A stretch of DNA of 64,000 nt from Thermoanaerobacterium sp. CMT5567-10 (GTDB taxonomy: Bacteria; Bacillota; Thermoanaerobacteria; Thermoanaerobacterales; Thermoanaerobacteraceae), in NCBI RefSeq assembly GCF_030534315.2, contig NZ_CP130558.2, forward strand, positions 755,001 to 819,000, given 5' to 3'. The notes under the pieces are model-generated. The model had not been told where the DNA came from. It worked only from the letters and a program-made list of their open reading frames with translations, and searched no databases. Position numbers and translations under genes: made by a program. Shown here one piece after another: positions 42,330 to 50,249 of this stretch (within the stretch, counting starts at the first letter, position 1; the number at the start of each line of letters is the position of its first letter).

Positions 42330-42719
42330 CTAACTCAAAATTTTTTTTAGTTTTTCATGGATCTTTTTCATGCGGTTTGTAATAGCCATCTTACTGACCC
42401 CTTCTTCTCGTGCTATTGAAGCAAGGGATTCATTATTGAAGTACACCCTTCGTACCAGTTCTTTTTGCTGTGGGAGAAGACTATCGATGGCTTTTAGCAA
42501 TGTCTCATTTTCTTGAGTTCTTATGTACTCTGCGGCAATGTTGGTATTGCTTGCGAAAATCTCTCCCTCATATTTCATTGCATCAAGTGATGTATGTCGG
42601 CGAGTCTCTTTATGGTTAATGTTGTATTCCTGGCGGTCAAGTTCGACCAGAATTTCTCCCCACTCTTCAGACACTTCAATTTCAATGGTTTCAGTATTAA
42701 AGTGATATTTGATTTTCAT
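42330..42719 (-). CDS. Sigma-70 region 4-like protein
   Basis: A 129-residue protein. C-terminal helix-turn-helix LLPQQKELVRRVYFNNESLASIAREEGVSKMAITNRMKKIHEKLKKIL is a sigma region 4. The N-terminal half (IEIEVSEEWGEILVELDRQEYNINHKETRRHTSLDAMKYEG) is typical of clostridial mobile-element sigma-like proteins. No region 2, so it probably modifies host RNA polymerase or acts as a DNA-binding regulator. The ribosome binding site AAGGAGCC can be masked by the structured leader upstream. The 80 nt after it stay open in the -1 frame past an A8 run. Confidence 0.85.
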   Translation of the reverse strand: MKIKYHFNTETIEIEVSEEWGEILVELDRQEYNINHKETRRHTSLDAMKYEGEIFASNTNIAAEYIRTQENETLLKAIDSLLPQQKELVRRVYFNNESLASIAREEGVSKMAITNRMKKIHEKLKKILS

Positions 42720-42724
42720 TTGAC

Positions 42725-42846
42725 TCGGCTCCTTGAATTTCGAATCTTTGAAATCCGCAGAGCCAACGTCTTTTTATCCGCAAAGCAGAAAGACGGGCAG
42801 GAAACACTCTTTAGTGTTAAACCTGTCCGTCTAGCGGCTCTGCGGG
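42725..42846 (-). ncRNA. Structured leader RNA upstream of the sigma-like gene
   Basis: A compact fold: closing helix P1 of 10 perfect bp, 42836-42845 with 42755-42764 (minus strand CCGCAGAGCC / GGCTCTGCGG). Inside, P3 pairs 42822-42831 with 42792-42801 (GACGGACAGG / CCTGCCCGTC, one G-U) and is capped by AACACT/AGTGTT. P2 pairs 42789-42795 with 42767-42773 (7 bp) and competes with the base of P3 for the same bases. The 3' strand of P1 (GGCTCT) can alternatively pair with GGAGCC of the downstream ribosome binding site (42727-42732). Layout fits a cis-acting RNA switch or a stand-alone RNA. Family unknown to me. Confidence 0.65.
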
Positions 42847-42862
42847 TAATAATTTAAGTTGT

Positions 42863-43015
42863 TTAGGATTTTGGTCTTTGATTAATAACAGTCAATGATC
42901 CATCTGAGTTGAATTTCAATATTGTTTTATAACCCTTGTGCACTATTTCTACAGTCTTTGATCTTTCATCTACACAGCAGACTAACTTTCCATTTGCATT
43001 TCTAATCTTTGTCAT
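42863..43015 (-). CDS. 50-residue conserved phage protein
   Basis: A short gene: begins MTKIRNANGKLVCCVDERSK, continues with TVEIVHKGYKTILKF, and ends VINQRPKS. GGAGGAGATTGA directly precedes the ATG, the strongest ribosome binding site in this region, and codon use is normal, so it is real. It is first in the early operon, just after the long hairpin at 43033-43077. Beta-strand pattern suggests a small DNA-mimic or ligand-binding protein; function unknown. Confidence 0.7.
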   Translation of the reverse strand: MTKIRNANGKLVCCVDERSKTVEIVHKGYKTILKFNSDGSLTVINQRPKS

Positions 43016-43026
43016 TCAATCTCCTC

Positions 43027-43077
43027 CAAAAAATAGATAGCAGAGATGTGAGACTTGTCCTCATCTCTGCTATCTAT
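43027..43077 (-). terminator. Leader terminator/attenuator of the early operon
   Basis: Perfect 16-bp inverted repeat ATAGATAGCAGAGATG / CATCTCTGCTATCTAT (43033-43048, 43062-43077), loop 13 nt, followed on the minus strand by TTTTTTGG and then the ribosome binding site of the 50-residue gene. No gene lies between it and the upstream AT-rich promoter region, so it probably attenuates the early operon. Confidence 0.72.
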
Positions 43078-43080
43078 TCT

Positions 43081-43271
43081 AAGCAAGCACAAATAGTAAG
43101 TGAATTTATTAAAATTCATATTACTATTTTTATAAATTATATATTTTATTATTGTAAATATTACTTTTATAAGTTATAATTATATAAGATATTATTTTAT
43201 AAATTACTACTTTGTTCTACTTTATAAACTTATTATTTAATAGCTTATTTTAAAGTAATAAGGAGAATAAA
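43081..43271. promoter_or_regulatory. AT-rich divergent promoter region with TTTATAA repeats
   Basis: About 190 bp almost without G/C, between the early operon (minus) and the CGNR gene (plus). TTTATAARTTA-like motifs recur at 43128, 43165, 43195 and 43221. AAGGAG precedes the CGNR ATG. No convincing TTGACA/TATAAT pair can be singled out among the A/T runs. It may be a repressor operator array. Confidence 0.5.
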
Positions 43272-44501
43272 ATGGACAACCCAAAAGAGAAATTTTTAAT
43301 TATGACGAATAATCTATTTACCTTCGATAGTTACTCATGTGACTGTGTAACAGATATTGAAAACATTAGACCAGGAGAAGTAAAGAAAACGCTAAAGATA
43401 CAGGGCTTAGCAGATCAGCCAATTCGTTTTGCATTTGCACCAGATAAGGGTATGGTACGTTTAGCAAAATCGGGTTCTATTGATAGCGATCGTATATTAA
43501 CACAATTATTATCACTTCCAGAAAACAACATAGATAAACTATTTGAGTTTTTCAAAGATTATGGTTTCTTTTTTCCTATAAGCACTGATGAATACGAAGC
43601 TATTGATATTTTTTCATTATTTGATTTAGTGAATCGTATAAAAGCTGTTGTTTTCTTAATGAATGAGCTAGGTGATGTAAAAAAAGATTATAAAAAAATG
43701 TTAAGCATGGTTTTATATCTTCAACTAAAGCCGCCAATACAATTATCTTTCCATTGCTTTCAACAACCATATGTCACTTGCCAACACCAGCTATATTACG
43801 AAATAGAAAGAGCATCAGATTTGCCTCAGATTAACAATCCATATGAAGAATTTAACAGTGATTTTTATACGATTGTTGATACAATATATCCCCCATCGTA
43901 TCAGTTAGATATCGAAGAGTATACCAATATAGTAAATGGGTATGATAAAGATACACCAGGAGCAACCCAGTCTCAGTTTTATAAGAATGTTACACGCTTA
44001 TATCGAAATGCTCCTAATTTATCTTATGAGTTACGTCTTATGATTGATTTTCTTTTCCATTATCAAAAAAATATTGGAATCATTAAGAGTTTTGATGATT
44101 TCGGAAAAGTTGAGTATTATGATACTGACGAGAACATCTGCATACGTTATAATTTAAATTTTGATGATAAAATGAAAAAAGCATTGATTGAAATTGCAAA
44201 AATAACAATCAGTGAGGAACTGGAGTATAACCTTCAAGGTATATATCCTCGCTATGATGTTAAAACCATGTCTCCTTCCTGGGCAATTTCTGATATGTTA
44301 ACAGGAATATATTTCTCTATATTTTATATGAGACCCGGCTTAGAACTATATCGTAAATGTGAAAACCCTAACTGTGATAGATGGTTCTTAGTTAAAACTA
44401 CATCCACTAAGAAAAAATATTGTTCCTCATCATGTAGTAATTCCATGGCACAAAGAAACCATCGAAAGCGAAAGAAGGAATTAGAAAAAATAAACCCCTG
44501 A
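43272..44501 (+). CDS. CGNR-type zinc-finger protein
   Basis: A 409-residue protein whose last ~55 residues carry CENPNCDRWFLVKTTSTKKKYCSSSCSNSMAQRNHRKRKKE, a C-x4-C...C-x3-C zinc finger of the CGNR/ABATE class, linked to nucleic-acid binding. The first 330 residues (FTFDSYSCDCVTDIENI ... LRLMIDFLFHYQKNIGIIKSFDDF) are unrecognised. Plus strand, AT-rich, transcribed away from the phage early operon and convergent with the restriction operon. It may be a regulator or defence component. Confidence 0.75.
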   Translation: MDNPKEKFLIMTNNLFTFDSYSCDCVTDIENIRPGEVKKTLKIQGLADQPIRFAFAPDKGMVRLAKSGSIDSDRILTQLLSLPENNIDKLFEFFKDYGFFFPISTDEYEAIDIFSLFDLVNRIKAVVFLMNELGDVKKDYKKMLSMVLYLQLKPPIQLSFHCFQQPYVTCQHQLYYEIERASDLPQINNPYEEFNSDFYTIVDTIYPPSYQLDIEEYTNIVNGYDKDTPGATQSQFYKNVTRLYRNAPNLSYELRLMIDFLFHYQKNIGIIKSFDDFGKVEYYDTDENICIRYNLNFDDKMKKALIEIAKITISEELEYNLQGIYPRYDVKTMSPSWAISDMLTGIYFSIFYMRPGLELYRKCENPNCDRWFLVKTTSTKKKYCSSSCSNSMAQRNHRKRKKELEKINP

Positions 44502-44526
44502 ACCATGGTCAGGGGTTTATTTTTTT
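44485..44526. terminator. Bidirectional terminator between CGNR and restriction genes
   Basis: Perfect 10-bp stem AAACCCCTGA / TCAGGGGTTT (44492-44501, 44509-44518), 7-nt loop. T-runs follow on both strands (ATTTTTTT on plus; ATTTTTTC on minus). It overlaps both stop regions. Confidence 0.92.
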
Positions 44527-45814
44527 AAACTACAGCTGAGATGCTATCCGTTGGTAGTGCACCCTTATTCCGTTCAAAAGCACTTTCAATAGATTTTGCC
44601 AACTGCATAATTTGGTTTTCTGTTTTACCGATATAATGATGCATTAAATAATGGATATCGACGACAATTCCTTGCACTCTCTCATACTTATGCCCTTTTG
44701 TTTTCCAGTCTCCTGTAGCTTCACCAATATTTAAAAATATTTCATTTGAGTTGAATAAATTATCTTTTGCGTTATATGGCATAATGAATGCATTGAATAC
44801 CGGCACATCTTCGCCATATTTTTCTTTAAACTTCTGCTGTGTATATATGTATTCGCCATATGTAATTTGCTTATTTATTGATGAAGATTCTGGTAAATCG
44901 TTAGGATCCCCGGTGATACCAAAACGATAGTATTTTGCATCTAACACATATATTTTTCCATCATATAACATTATAGTATCGGGTTCCAAAGCAGCATTGA
45001 TTCTCTTTTTTCCTGTTCTAAGTAACCATCTGGTTCTAGGGAAATAGTACTGTTTATCCTTTATTCCAAACACTCTATCAATAAGTTTCTCCCATACATA
45101 TTCAAAACGATCTGTACCGAAATAAAACTGTTTCTGATTAGGTTGCTCATCCAAATATTCTATCATGGAAATCATTGCTGAGAAAAGCCTTTTATCTCTA
45201 TCATTATATGTATTAGCCATTTTTTCATACAACACTGATAAAAACATTTTATCATCTCTTTGCAATAATGGCTTCTCAGGTAGATACGGAGTAAACAGCC
45301 ATCCCAATTTAGAAAAACTCTCATAAACGCAATACTTGTGTATTTGAGTAATCAAATTCTTATCATTTGGAGACGAGACCCTTACAGTATACTTTGTATA
45401 AATAGGAGAACCATTAGCTTGAATTAACGAACGCTGTCTTTTTATTGTTCTTGGCCAGTCTATTTTTCCTCGGTCGTTTGTTTTATACTTTGGTTCCTTT
45501 TCAGTATAATATCCATTTTGCTCCATGAAGTAATTGATTATTTCCAAATAAGCATTAATAGGGAAGTCCACTGATTGAGGTGCTTCAAATTTCTTCATGG
45601 GAAGAATTCTGTCATCTCGGCTTGTAAATTCAGCTAAGACTGAGAAAAGATGAAGTATGTCCTGACGTAAATCTTGCTCAGTTTTCGGTAATTCATAGCC
45701 AATAGGAAAATAAACCACTACATTATCTCCTTCGGCTTTAACACCGACAAATCGATCTCCATCATCATTTTTATTCACTCGGCATCGATTGAACAAATCA
45801 GAATCAATTGCCAA
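44525..45814 (-). CDS. LlaJI-family restriction endonuclease subunit (McrC-like partner)
   Basis: A 429-residue protein with a TTG start at 45814 after GGCGGTGAG. I recognise it as the LlaJI restriction family (PF09563-type). A PD-(D/E)xK nuclease core is visible at EPDTIMLYDGKIYVLDAKYYRFG (D...D-A-K) and the region DRVFGIKDKQYYFPRTRWLLR. It is the likely cleavage subunit working with the GTPase encoded upstream. Last gene of the five-gene operon; ends at a bidirectional terminator. Confidence 0.85.
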   Translation of the reverse strand: MAIDSDLFNRCRVNKNDDGDRFVGVKAEGDNVVVYFPIGYELPKTEQDLRQDILHLFSVLAEFTSRDDRILPMKKFEAPQSVDFPINAYLEIINYFMEQNGYYTEKEPKYKTNDRGKIDWPRTIKRQRSLIQANGSPIYTKYTVRVSSPNDKNLITQIHKYCVYESFSKLGWLFTPYLPEKPLLQRDDKMFLSVLYEKMANTYNDRDKRLFSAMISMIEYLDEQPNQKQFYFGTDRFEYVWEKLIDRVFGIKDKQYYFPRTRWLLRTGKKRINAALEPDTIMLYDGKIYVLDAKYYRFGITGDPNDLPESSSINKQITYGEYIYTQQKFKEKYGEDVPVFNAFIMPYNAKDNLFNSNEIFLNIGEATGDWKTKGHKYERVQGIVVDIHYLMHHYIGKTENQIMQLAKSIESAFERNKGALPTDSISAVV

Positions 45815-45836
45815 ATTATCTCACCGCCTTTATTCA

Positions 45837-47702
45837 CTATTCATTGGTTGCATTCTCCGGTGACAAAAACGCATTATAAATCTCTTCTTTAAAAATAGTA
45901 AACCGTTCATTTCCTTTGGAAGATTTGAATTTTCTAACAATATCTTCTAAACTAAAATATAAATTCGTTTCAAAAACAGTATCTCTTGAAAATTTAAACG
46001 CATCGTCCCATAAATATTTTAATACTTTTTCCGGAAAGCGGCTATTGTCATGAGATGCTTTAATCCTTTCTTCCATTGGAAGTGAAATATCATCTTCCGC
46101 AAAGTTGTATTCTAAGTCCCGTTCATGAACAAAAAACACGCCAAGACGTTTATCCTCAGATGAAGTCATATGTAAGTTCTTTTTTAGAATAATATCGTTT
46201 ATAACAGTATTAAATTGTTTCCATGTGATATCAGTGTCCAATATTTTATGATTTGCGAAATTTGGGTCTACCTTATCCATATCATTCTCAATCATTCTCA
46301 TAATCCATCTGCGCTGAAATGCTGTATCTAAAGTGAAAACATTTTGGTCAGAAGTATTCATAGTTCCAATAATATACATGTTTGAAGGAATACGTACCAG
46401 CTTGCTTTCATCTCCATAAACTCTTCTAGCAATATCTGCATTTGAAATTCCATATTCACTATTTCCTTCAGCATCTCTGTCTAATAATTGGAATACATCC
46501 CCAAATATTGCAGGAGCATTGCCTCTATTTATTTCTTCAATTATAAGGTAGTATTCTGCGCCAGGATTTTGGTATGCTTTTTTCAGTAAACGAGTAAAAG
46601 GGCCTTCTGTAAACTCATAACTTACTAACCCGTCTTCCGATACTTTCGGCAAAATTTGCCCCACAAAATCTGAATATGTATAATCAGGATGAAAGACAAC
46701 TCTCTCCATACGTAATGGATCATCACAATATTCAGTTTTTATAGTATAACTTTTACCGGCACCAGGTACACCATATAAAAGAATATTACATCCGCCAGTT
46801 TTTCTTTGTACCAAGTAATCCGATACTGATTCAGCCACTATGTCTTCATTCGGTTTTACTTCAACTTCATAAATCCTACTAGATGATAAAGCCAAATAAG
46901 TATCTACTCGTCTTTGATATAATTCGATATTTTCTTTAGCTTGTACTATTCCAGCATTATAGTTTAAATAAGGATTTAGCCCATCAGATAATAATGATTT
47001 AAGAATTCTAAGAGGACCTTTTGCTTCTCCATCACCGTTAATATCTACAGAATCATTAGTTTCAATAATTTTTTTATATATGCTATTTAAATTAAATATT
47101 ACATCTTTATCTCCATCAACAAGTTTAAAAACAGCATTTTCCGAAAAAACAGTGAGAATTTTAATCAATCTAGACTCATAAGACTTATCAAAATCTATCG
47201 GAATGCCGAGCCAATTAAGTAAAACTGCATAATAATTTTCATTGTTTGCCGAAATAACTGAGTCTAAAATATCCATGTGTACTGTATAGTATAATTTTTT
47301 AGGATACCTAATACGTCCAGTACGTTCTGCACTTGCAGGCTTATTCTCATCTGTAAACTTAATTCTAGCCATTCTCCAAACTAATTCAAATGCAACTATC
47401 AGAGATTCCAATTGTGATTTAAACATTTGGTTTTCATTCACTTTTGAAATAAAAGTTTCATCTGATATACCCACAGAAGAGTAAATTGGCTTTAAAGTAG
47501 TTATTAACGATTCTTCAACTTTTTTATCTAAAATAATACCCTCATTTTTTTGTTGTGAATACACTAACTCAGCAGGTTTATCAGAGCTTTCCCATAAAAG
47601 AATTAATAAAGCAAGAGTTGATTTAGCATTGGGCAATGAAGATTTAATACCCAATTTTAAGTCGATCTCACTATAGTTTGTAATATTATCAGGCCTTTTC
47701 AT
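45837..47702 (-). CDS. McrB-like AAA+ restriction GTPase
   Basis: A 621-residue protein from ATG 47702 (GGGGGA upstream, 1 nt after the methyltransferase stop). AAA+ motifs: LLYGVPGAGKSYTIKTEY (Walker A), YYLIIEEINRGNAPAIFGDVFQLLDRD (Walker B with the McrB-type EINRG), IIGTMNTSDQNVFTLDTAFQRRW (NTSD GTPase motif, Arg finger). The N-terminal 300 residues probably recognise DNA. By family, GTP-driven translocation brings cleavage by the McrC/LlaJI-type partner. Confidence 0.9.
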   Translation of the reverse strand: MKRPDNITNYSEIDLKLGIKSSLPNAKSTLALLILLWESSDKPAELVYSQQKNEGIILDKKVEESLITTLKPIYSSVGISDETFISKVNENQMFKSQLESLIVAFELVWRMARIKFTDENKPASAERTGRIRYPKKLYYTVHMDILDSVISANNENYYAVLLNWLGIPIDFDKSYESRLIKILTVFSENAVFKLVDGDKDVIFNLNSIYKKIIETNDSVDINGDGEAKGPLRILKSLLSDGLNPYLNYNAGIVQAKENIELYQRRVDTYLALSSSRIYEVEVKPNEDIVAESVSDYLVQRKTGGCNILLYGVPGAGKSYTIKTEYCDDPLRMERVVFHPDYTYSDFVGQILPKVSEDGLVSYEFTEGPFTRLLKKAYQNPGAEYYLIIEEINRGNAPAIFGDVFQLLDRDAEGNSEYGISNADIARRVYGDESKLVRIPSNMYIIGTMNTSDQNVFTLDTAFQRRWIMRMIENDMDKVDPNFANHKILDTDITWKQFNTVINDIILKKNLHMTSSEDKRLGVFFVHERDLEYNFAEDDISLPMEERIKASHDNSRFPEKVLKYLWDDAFKFSRDTVFETNLYFSLEDIVRKFKSSKGNERFTIFKEEIYNAFLSPENATNE

Positions 47703-47703
47703 G

Positions 47704-48777
47704 TTATCTGATTCCCCCATCTTTTCCCATATCTAATTTTATTATTTTAGCAATTTCTTTGGCAAGTAAAGGTGGCACGGCATTTCCTACTTGTTTCATT
47801 TGCGAACCCTTTGTACCTATAAATCTAAAGGTATCTGGGAATGACTGCAAACGTGCAGCTTCACGTACAGTGATAGCTCTATCCAAAAATGGATGTGTAA
47901 ATTTCCCAGAAGAAGGTGTATCAAATCTCGTTGTAATTGTTACAGATACTTCATCTTTACACATTCGTGTCCATGTTCCACTATAAATTGATTTTGTTAA
48001 ATGCTCCTTCGGTAAAACTTCTTTCCCACTATTCGGTGGGATCATCGCTAACCGTTTAAGTGCTAACTCTGAATGTCTTGTAGCAACATGGTTATAAAGA
48101 TACTTACTCCCATCTCGCATTTTTATTTGATACTCACTCTGTGGTTCAAACTTGTACTCTTGCTTTTCAGAACCCTCTCCGGAATTTAAAAATGCCAAAT
48201 CACTTATTGCATCCCATATAGTTACTCTAGTATTATGTGGTTTTGGTAAATCAGGAGCAGGAGCCCCTTTTTTACCAATAATAATTGTTCTTCTTCGATT
48301 CTGAGGTACCCCGTAGTCAGCTGCATTTAAAATACCCATATTAAGTGAATAACCCAACTTATTAAATAACTCATTTATCTCTTTTTTAAAATAACCATTT
48401 TCAGCTGTAAGAAGGTTCGGTACATTTTCCATTACAAAATACTGAGGACGGATATAATCGACGACAGCAACGAAATATTTAAATAAAAAATTCCGTTCGT
48501 CATTAATTGTTCTCCGTTGTCCTTTCTGAGAAAATCCCTGACAAGGTGGCCCACCAATAATGACATCTATTTTATCACGATACTCAGCAAATGTATTTTC
48601 TATCGGTAAACTTTTTATATCTGCAACAATCATTTTAGTATTGGGATGATTCAATTTATAGGCCTCTGCAATAGATTCATCGTATTCATTTGCAAGAACA
48701 ACATTAAATCCTGCCATTTCAAACCCAAGTGAAAGGCCACCAACCCCCGCAAATAAATCAATTACTGTTGGTTTCAT
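47704..48777 (-). CDS. DNA cytosine-5 methyltransferase
   Basis: A 357-residue C5 enzyme: motif I VIDLFAGVGGLSLGFEMAGF, motif IV IIGGPPCQGFSQKGQRR with catalytic Cys, motif VI FVMENVPNLL, motif VIII NRRRTIIIG, target-recognition region, motif IX/X AITVREAARLQSFPDTFRF ... QVGNAVPPLLAKEIA. ATG after GAGGTGAAAGA; 4-nt overlaps with the upstream gene and close coupling to the GTPase. Protects one strand or half of the LlaJI-type target. Confidence 0.95.
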   Translation of the reverse strand: MKPTVIDLFAGVGGLSLGFEMAGFNVVLANEYDESIAEAYKLNHPNTKMIVADIKSLPIENTFAEYRDKIDVIIGGPPCQGFSQKGQRRTINDERNFLFKYFVAVVDYIRPQYFVMENVPNLLTAENGYFKKEINELFNKLGYSLNMGILNAADYGVPQNRRRTIIIGKKGAPAPDLPKPHNTRVTIWDAISDLAFLNSGEGSEKQEYKFEPQSEYQIKMRDGSKYLYNHVATRHSELALKRLAMIPPNSGKEVLPKEHLTKSIYSGTWTRMCKDEVSVTITTRFDTPSSGKFTHPFLDRAITVREAARLQSFPDTFRFIGTKGSQMKQVGNAVPPLLAKEIAKIIKLDMGKDGGIR

Positions 48778-49499
48778 TCTTTCACCTCTTGTATACGACG
48801 TGTTGCAATCTGAAAATAGTTTTCATCTATTTCAATTCCAATAAAGTTCCTATTATTTTTTTTGGCAGCTACACCAGTGCTCCCGCTACCCATAAAAGGA
48901 TCAAGAACTGTATCACCTTCATTAGTTAAAACTTTAATGAAGAACTCCATCAACTGAACTGGTTTCTGTGTAGGATGTTTGCCATATTTACGCTCGCCAT
49001 TTGCTGCTACTGCCGTTTCTATAAAATCATGTAATACTTTTCCATCATTATTAAATGTACCTGTTTTTTTCTTATATGTGAAATATACCCACGCTTCCGT
49101 TGAATTTACAAAATGTAAATTCATATTACGTGGCATTGGATTTAATTTATGCCAGATACCTGTAGTTTTGTAATATAATCCGTGTCTCTCCGCAATTTTA
49201 ATGAGAGTCTCCACTTTAATAATTGACATAAAAACAAGCATTGCACCACCTTTTTTAAGAACTCGAACCGCTTCCTCAAAAAAGTTATCCATTGATTTTT
49301 CCCACTCTTCAAAACTCAAATTGTCCCAGCCAGCTGCAGCAAAAAAGTTATCACGCATTTTCTTTAGATTTGTGTCCCTATCTTTCATAAAGTTACCTAA
49401 ATTATATGGAGGATCAGTTAAAATAAGATCGATAGAATCACTCGCTAGGCGCTTCATAGCGCGTATGCAATCTTCGTTATATAAAATTGAATCAGCCAT
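48774..49499 (-). CDS. DNA amino-methyltransferase (N6A/N4C, beta type)
   Basis: A 241-residue enzyme with LILTDPPYNLGNFMKDRD (motif IV) before DPFMGSGSTGVAAKKNNRNFIGIEID (motif I), the beta-class order. LlaJI itself has two C5 enzymes; here the second methyltransferase is an amino type, so the two DNA strands are likely modified differently. ATG after AGGAAATGAACT. Confidence 0.93.
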   Translation of the reverse strand: MADSILYNEDCIRAMKRLASDSIDLILTDPPYNLGNFMKDRDTNLKKMRDNFFAAAGWDNLSFEEWEKSMDNFFEEAVRVLKKGGAMLVFMSIIKVETLIKIAERHGLYYKTTGIWHKLNPMPRNMNLHFVNSTEAWVYFTYKKKTGTFNNDGKVLHDFIETAVAANGERKYGKHPTQKPVQLMEFFIKVLTNEGDTVLDPFMGSGSTGVAAKKNNRNFIGIEIDENYFQIATRRIQEVKE

Positions 49500-49531
49500 A
49501 GTTCATTTCCTTCTTTTCACTATTTATTAGT

Positions 49532-49744
49532 TCAGCTCCGTTCGCCAAGTTCAACCTCGACTATCTCACTTAGTTGGCATTTCAATGCTTCGCATATACG
49601 TACCAATACATCCAATGAAACGTATTCATTTTTACGCATCTTAGAAAATGTACTTGGAGCAATGCCAGTAGAAAGATGCAAATCGGATAAATCTAAATCA
49701 TCATCGATTAGTTTTTTCCAAAATCTCTTATAATTGACTCCCAT
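49532..49744 (-). CDS. XRE-family regulator of the restriction operon
   Basis: A 70-residue Cro/C1-type helix-turn-helix protein: DDLDLSDLHLSTGIAPSTFSKMRKNEYVSLDVLVRICEALKCQLSEIVEVE. It is first in the operon, 32 nt before the methyltransferases, as expected of a controller (C) protein that delays nuclease expression. ATG after TGAGGTGC. Promoter lies in the 49745-49800 A/T-rich stretch. Confidence 0.85.
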   Translation of the reverse strand: MGVNYKRFWKKLIDDDLDLSDLHLSTGIAPSTFSKMRKNEYVSLDVLVRICEALKCQLSEIVEVELGERS

Positions 49745-49960
49745 TTTTGCACCTCATTTTTACTTGGATAATATAATCACATTATAAATATTATAACATC
49801 GTTAATTTGACTTTTCAATTAATATTTCGAGTTCTCGTAAAATAGTTTGAAAAATCGAATCTACTATGATGGTGAATAATATCACGGAATTTAATATGAC
49901 AATGGTATTAAGCTATATAAATCTAACCTATTTTCTCAACCCCCCGTAAAAAAGGCGTTT

Positions 49961-49983
49961 ATCTAATCTGGTAACTCAACTAT
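49961..49983. repeat. 23-bp direct repeat, copy 1
   Basis: ATCTAATCTGG-T-AACTCAACTAT; the same 23 bp with one change occurs at 50927-50949, same orientation. The two copies flank the XRE gene and recombinase remnant, 966 bp apart. The rest of the 505-bp gap 49745-50249 holds this repeat, an imperfect inverted repeat (50024-50096), a recombinase remnant (50152-50193) and a hairpin (50193-50239); I see no complete gene. Confidence 0.75.
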
Positions 49984-50023
49984 AAACTTTCAAGGTTATT
50001 GATATGTTCCCGCGAACATTAAA

Positions 50024-50096
50024 AATAAGGGTTTACTGACATTATCACCTCTGGCAAAGTAGCCGAGAGAAAAACAATGTCTGGAAACCCTTTATT
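50024..50096. other. Imperfect inverted repeat (structured junction element)
   Basis: AATAAGGGTTTACTGACATT (50024-50043) pairs with 50076-50096 (AATGTCTGGAAACCC...) with about three mismatches or bulges; the 32-nt loop contains CTCTGGC/GCCGAGAG pairing. Possibly a terminator (minus strand ends in ATTTTTAA), an attachment-site arm or a residual RNA. Confidence 0.45.
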
Positions 50097-50151
50097 TATA
50101 GGTATTTGTAATCCTTCTATTTCTCTACCCTTGATAGAGTAGAACAGTGGG

Positions 50152-50193
50152 GTCGAGTTCAAGTCCGGCGTCAACGTCGATATAAACGAATAA
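50152..50193 (+). pseudogene. Second recombinase 3' remnant
   Basis: Thirteen codons VEFKSGVNVDINE plus TAA match the extreme C-terminus of the recombinases at the other end of the element ([26 protein letters not shown]). Upstream of GTC at 50152 the frame is not recombinase-like and has a stop, so only the tail survives. It is on the plus strand, opposite to the left-end remnant, and followed by a terminator hairpin. Confidence 0.7.
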
Positions 50194-50239
50194 GAGCAAG
50201 CTGCCCTGAAGGAAATTTACCTATAGGGTGGCTTGCTCT
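50193..50239. terminator. Terminator hairpin after the recombinase remnant
   Basis: AGAGCAAGCTGCCCT / AGGGTGGCTTGCTCT (50193-50207, 50225-50239), 13 of 15 paired, followed on plus by CTTTGTT. It probably ended the lost recombinase gene and now also faces the XRE gene. Confidence 0.65.
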
Positions 50240-50249
50240 CTTTGTTATC

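Noticed and set aside
44324-44506. Minus-strand frame opposite the CGNR zinc finger
   Set aside because: Shadow of the conserved cysteine-rich coding end, and it runs through the terminator.
50001-50020. LexA/DinR-box-like ATGTTCCCGCGAACAT
   Set aside because: The half-sites are in the reverse order to the GAAC-N4-GTTC consensus.
50140-50180. tRNA T-arm-like GAGTTCAAGTCC
   Set aside because: Reads in frame as the recombinase tail VEFKSG; no acceptor or anticodon arms are present.
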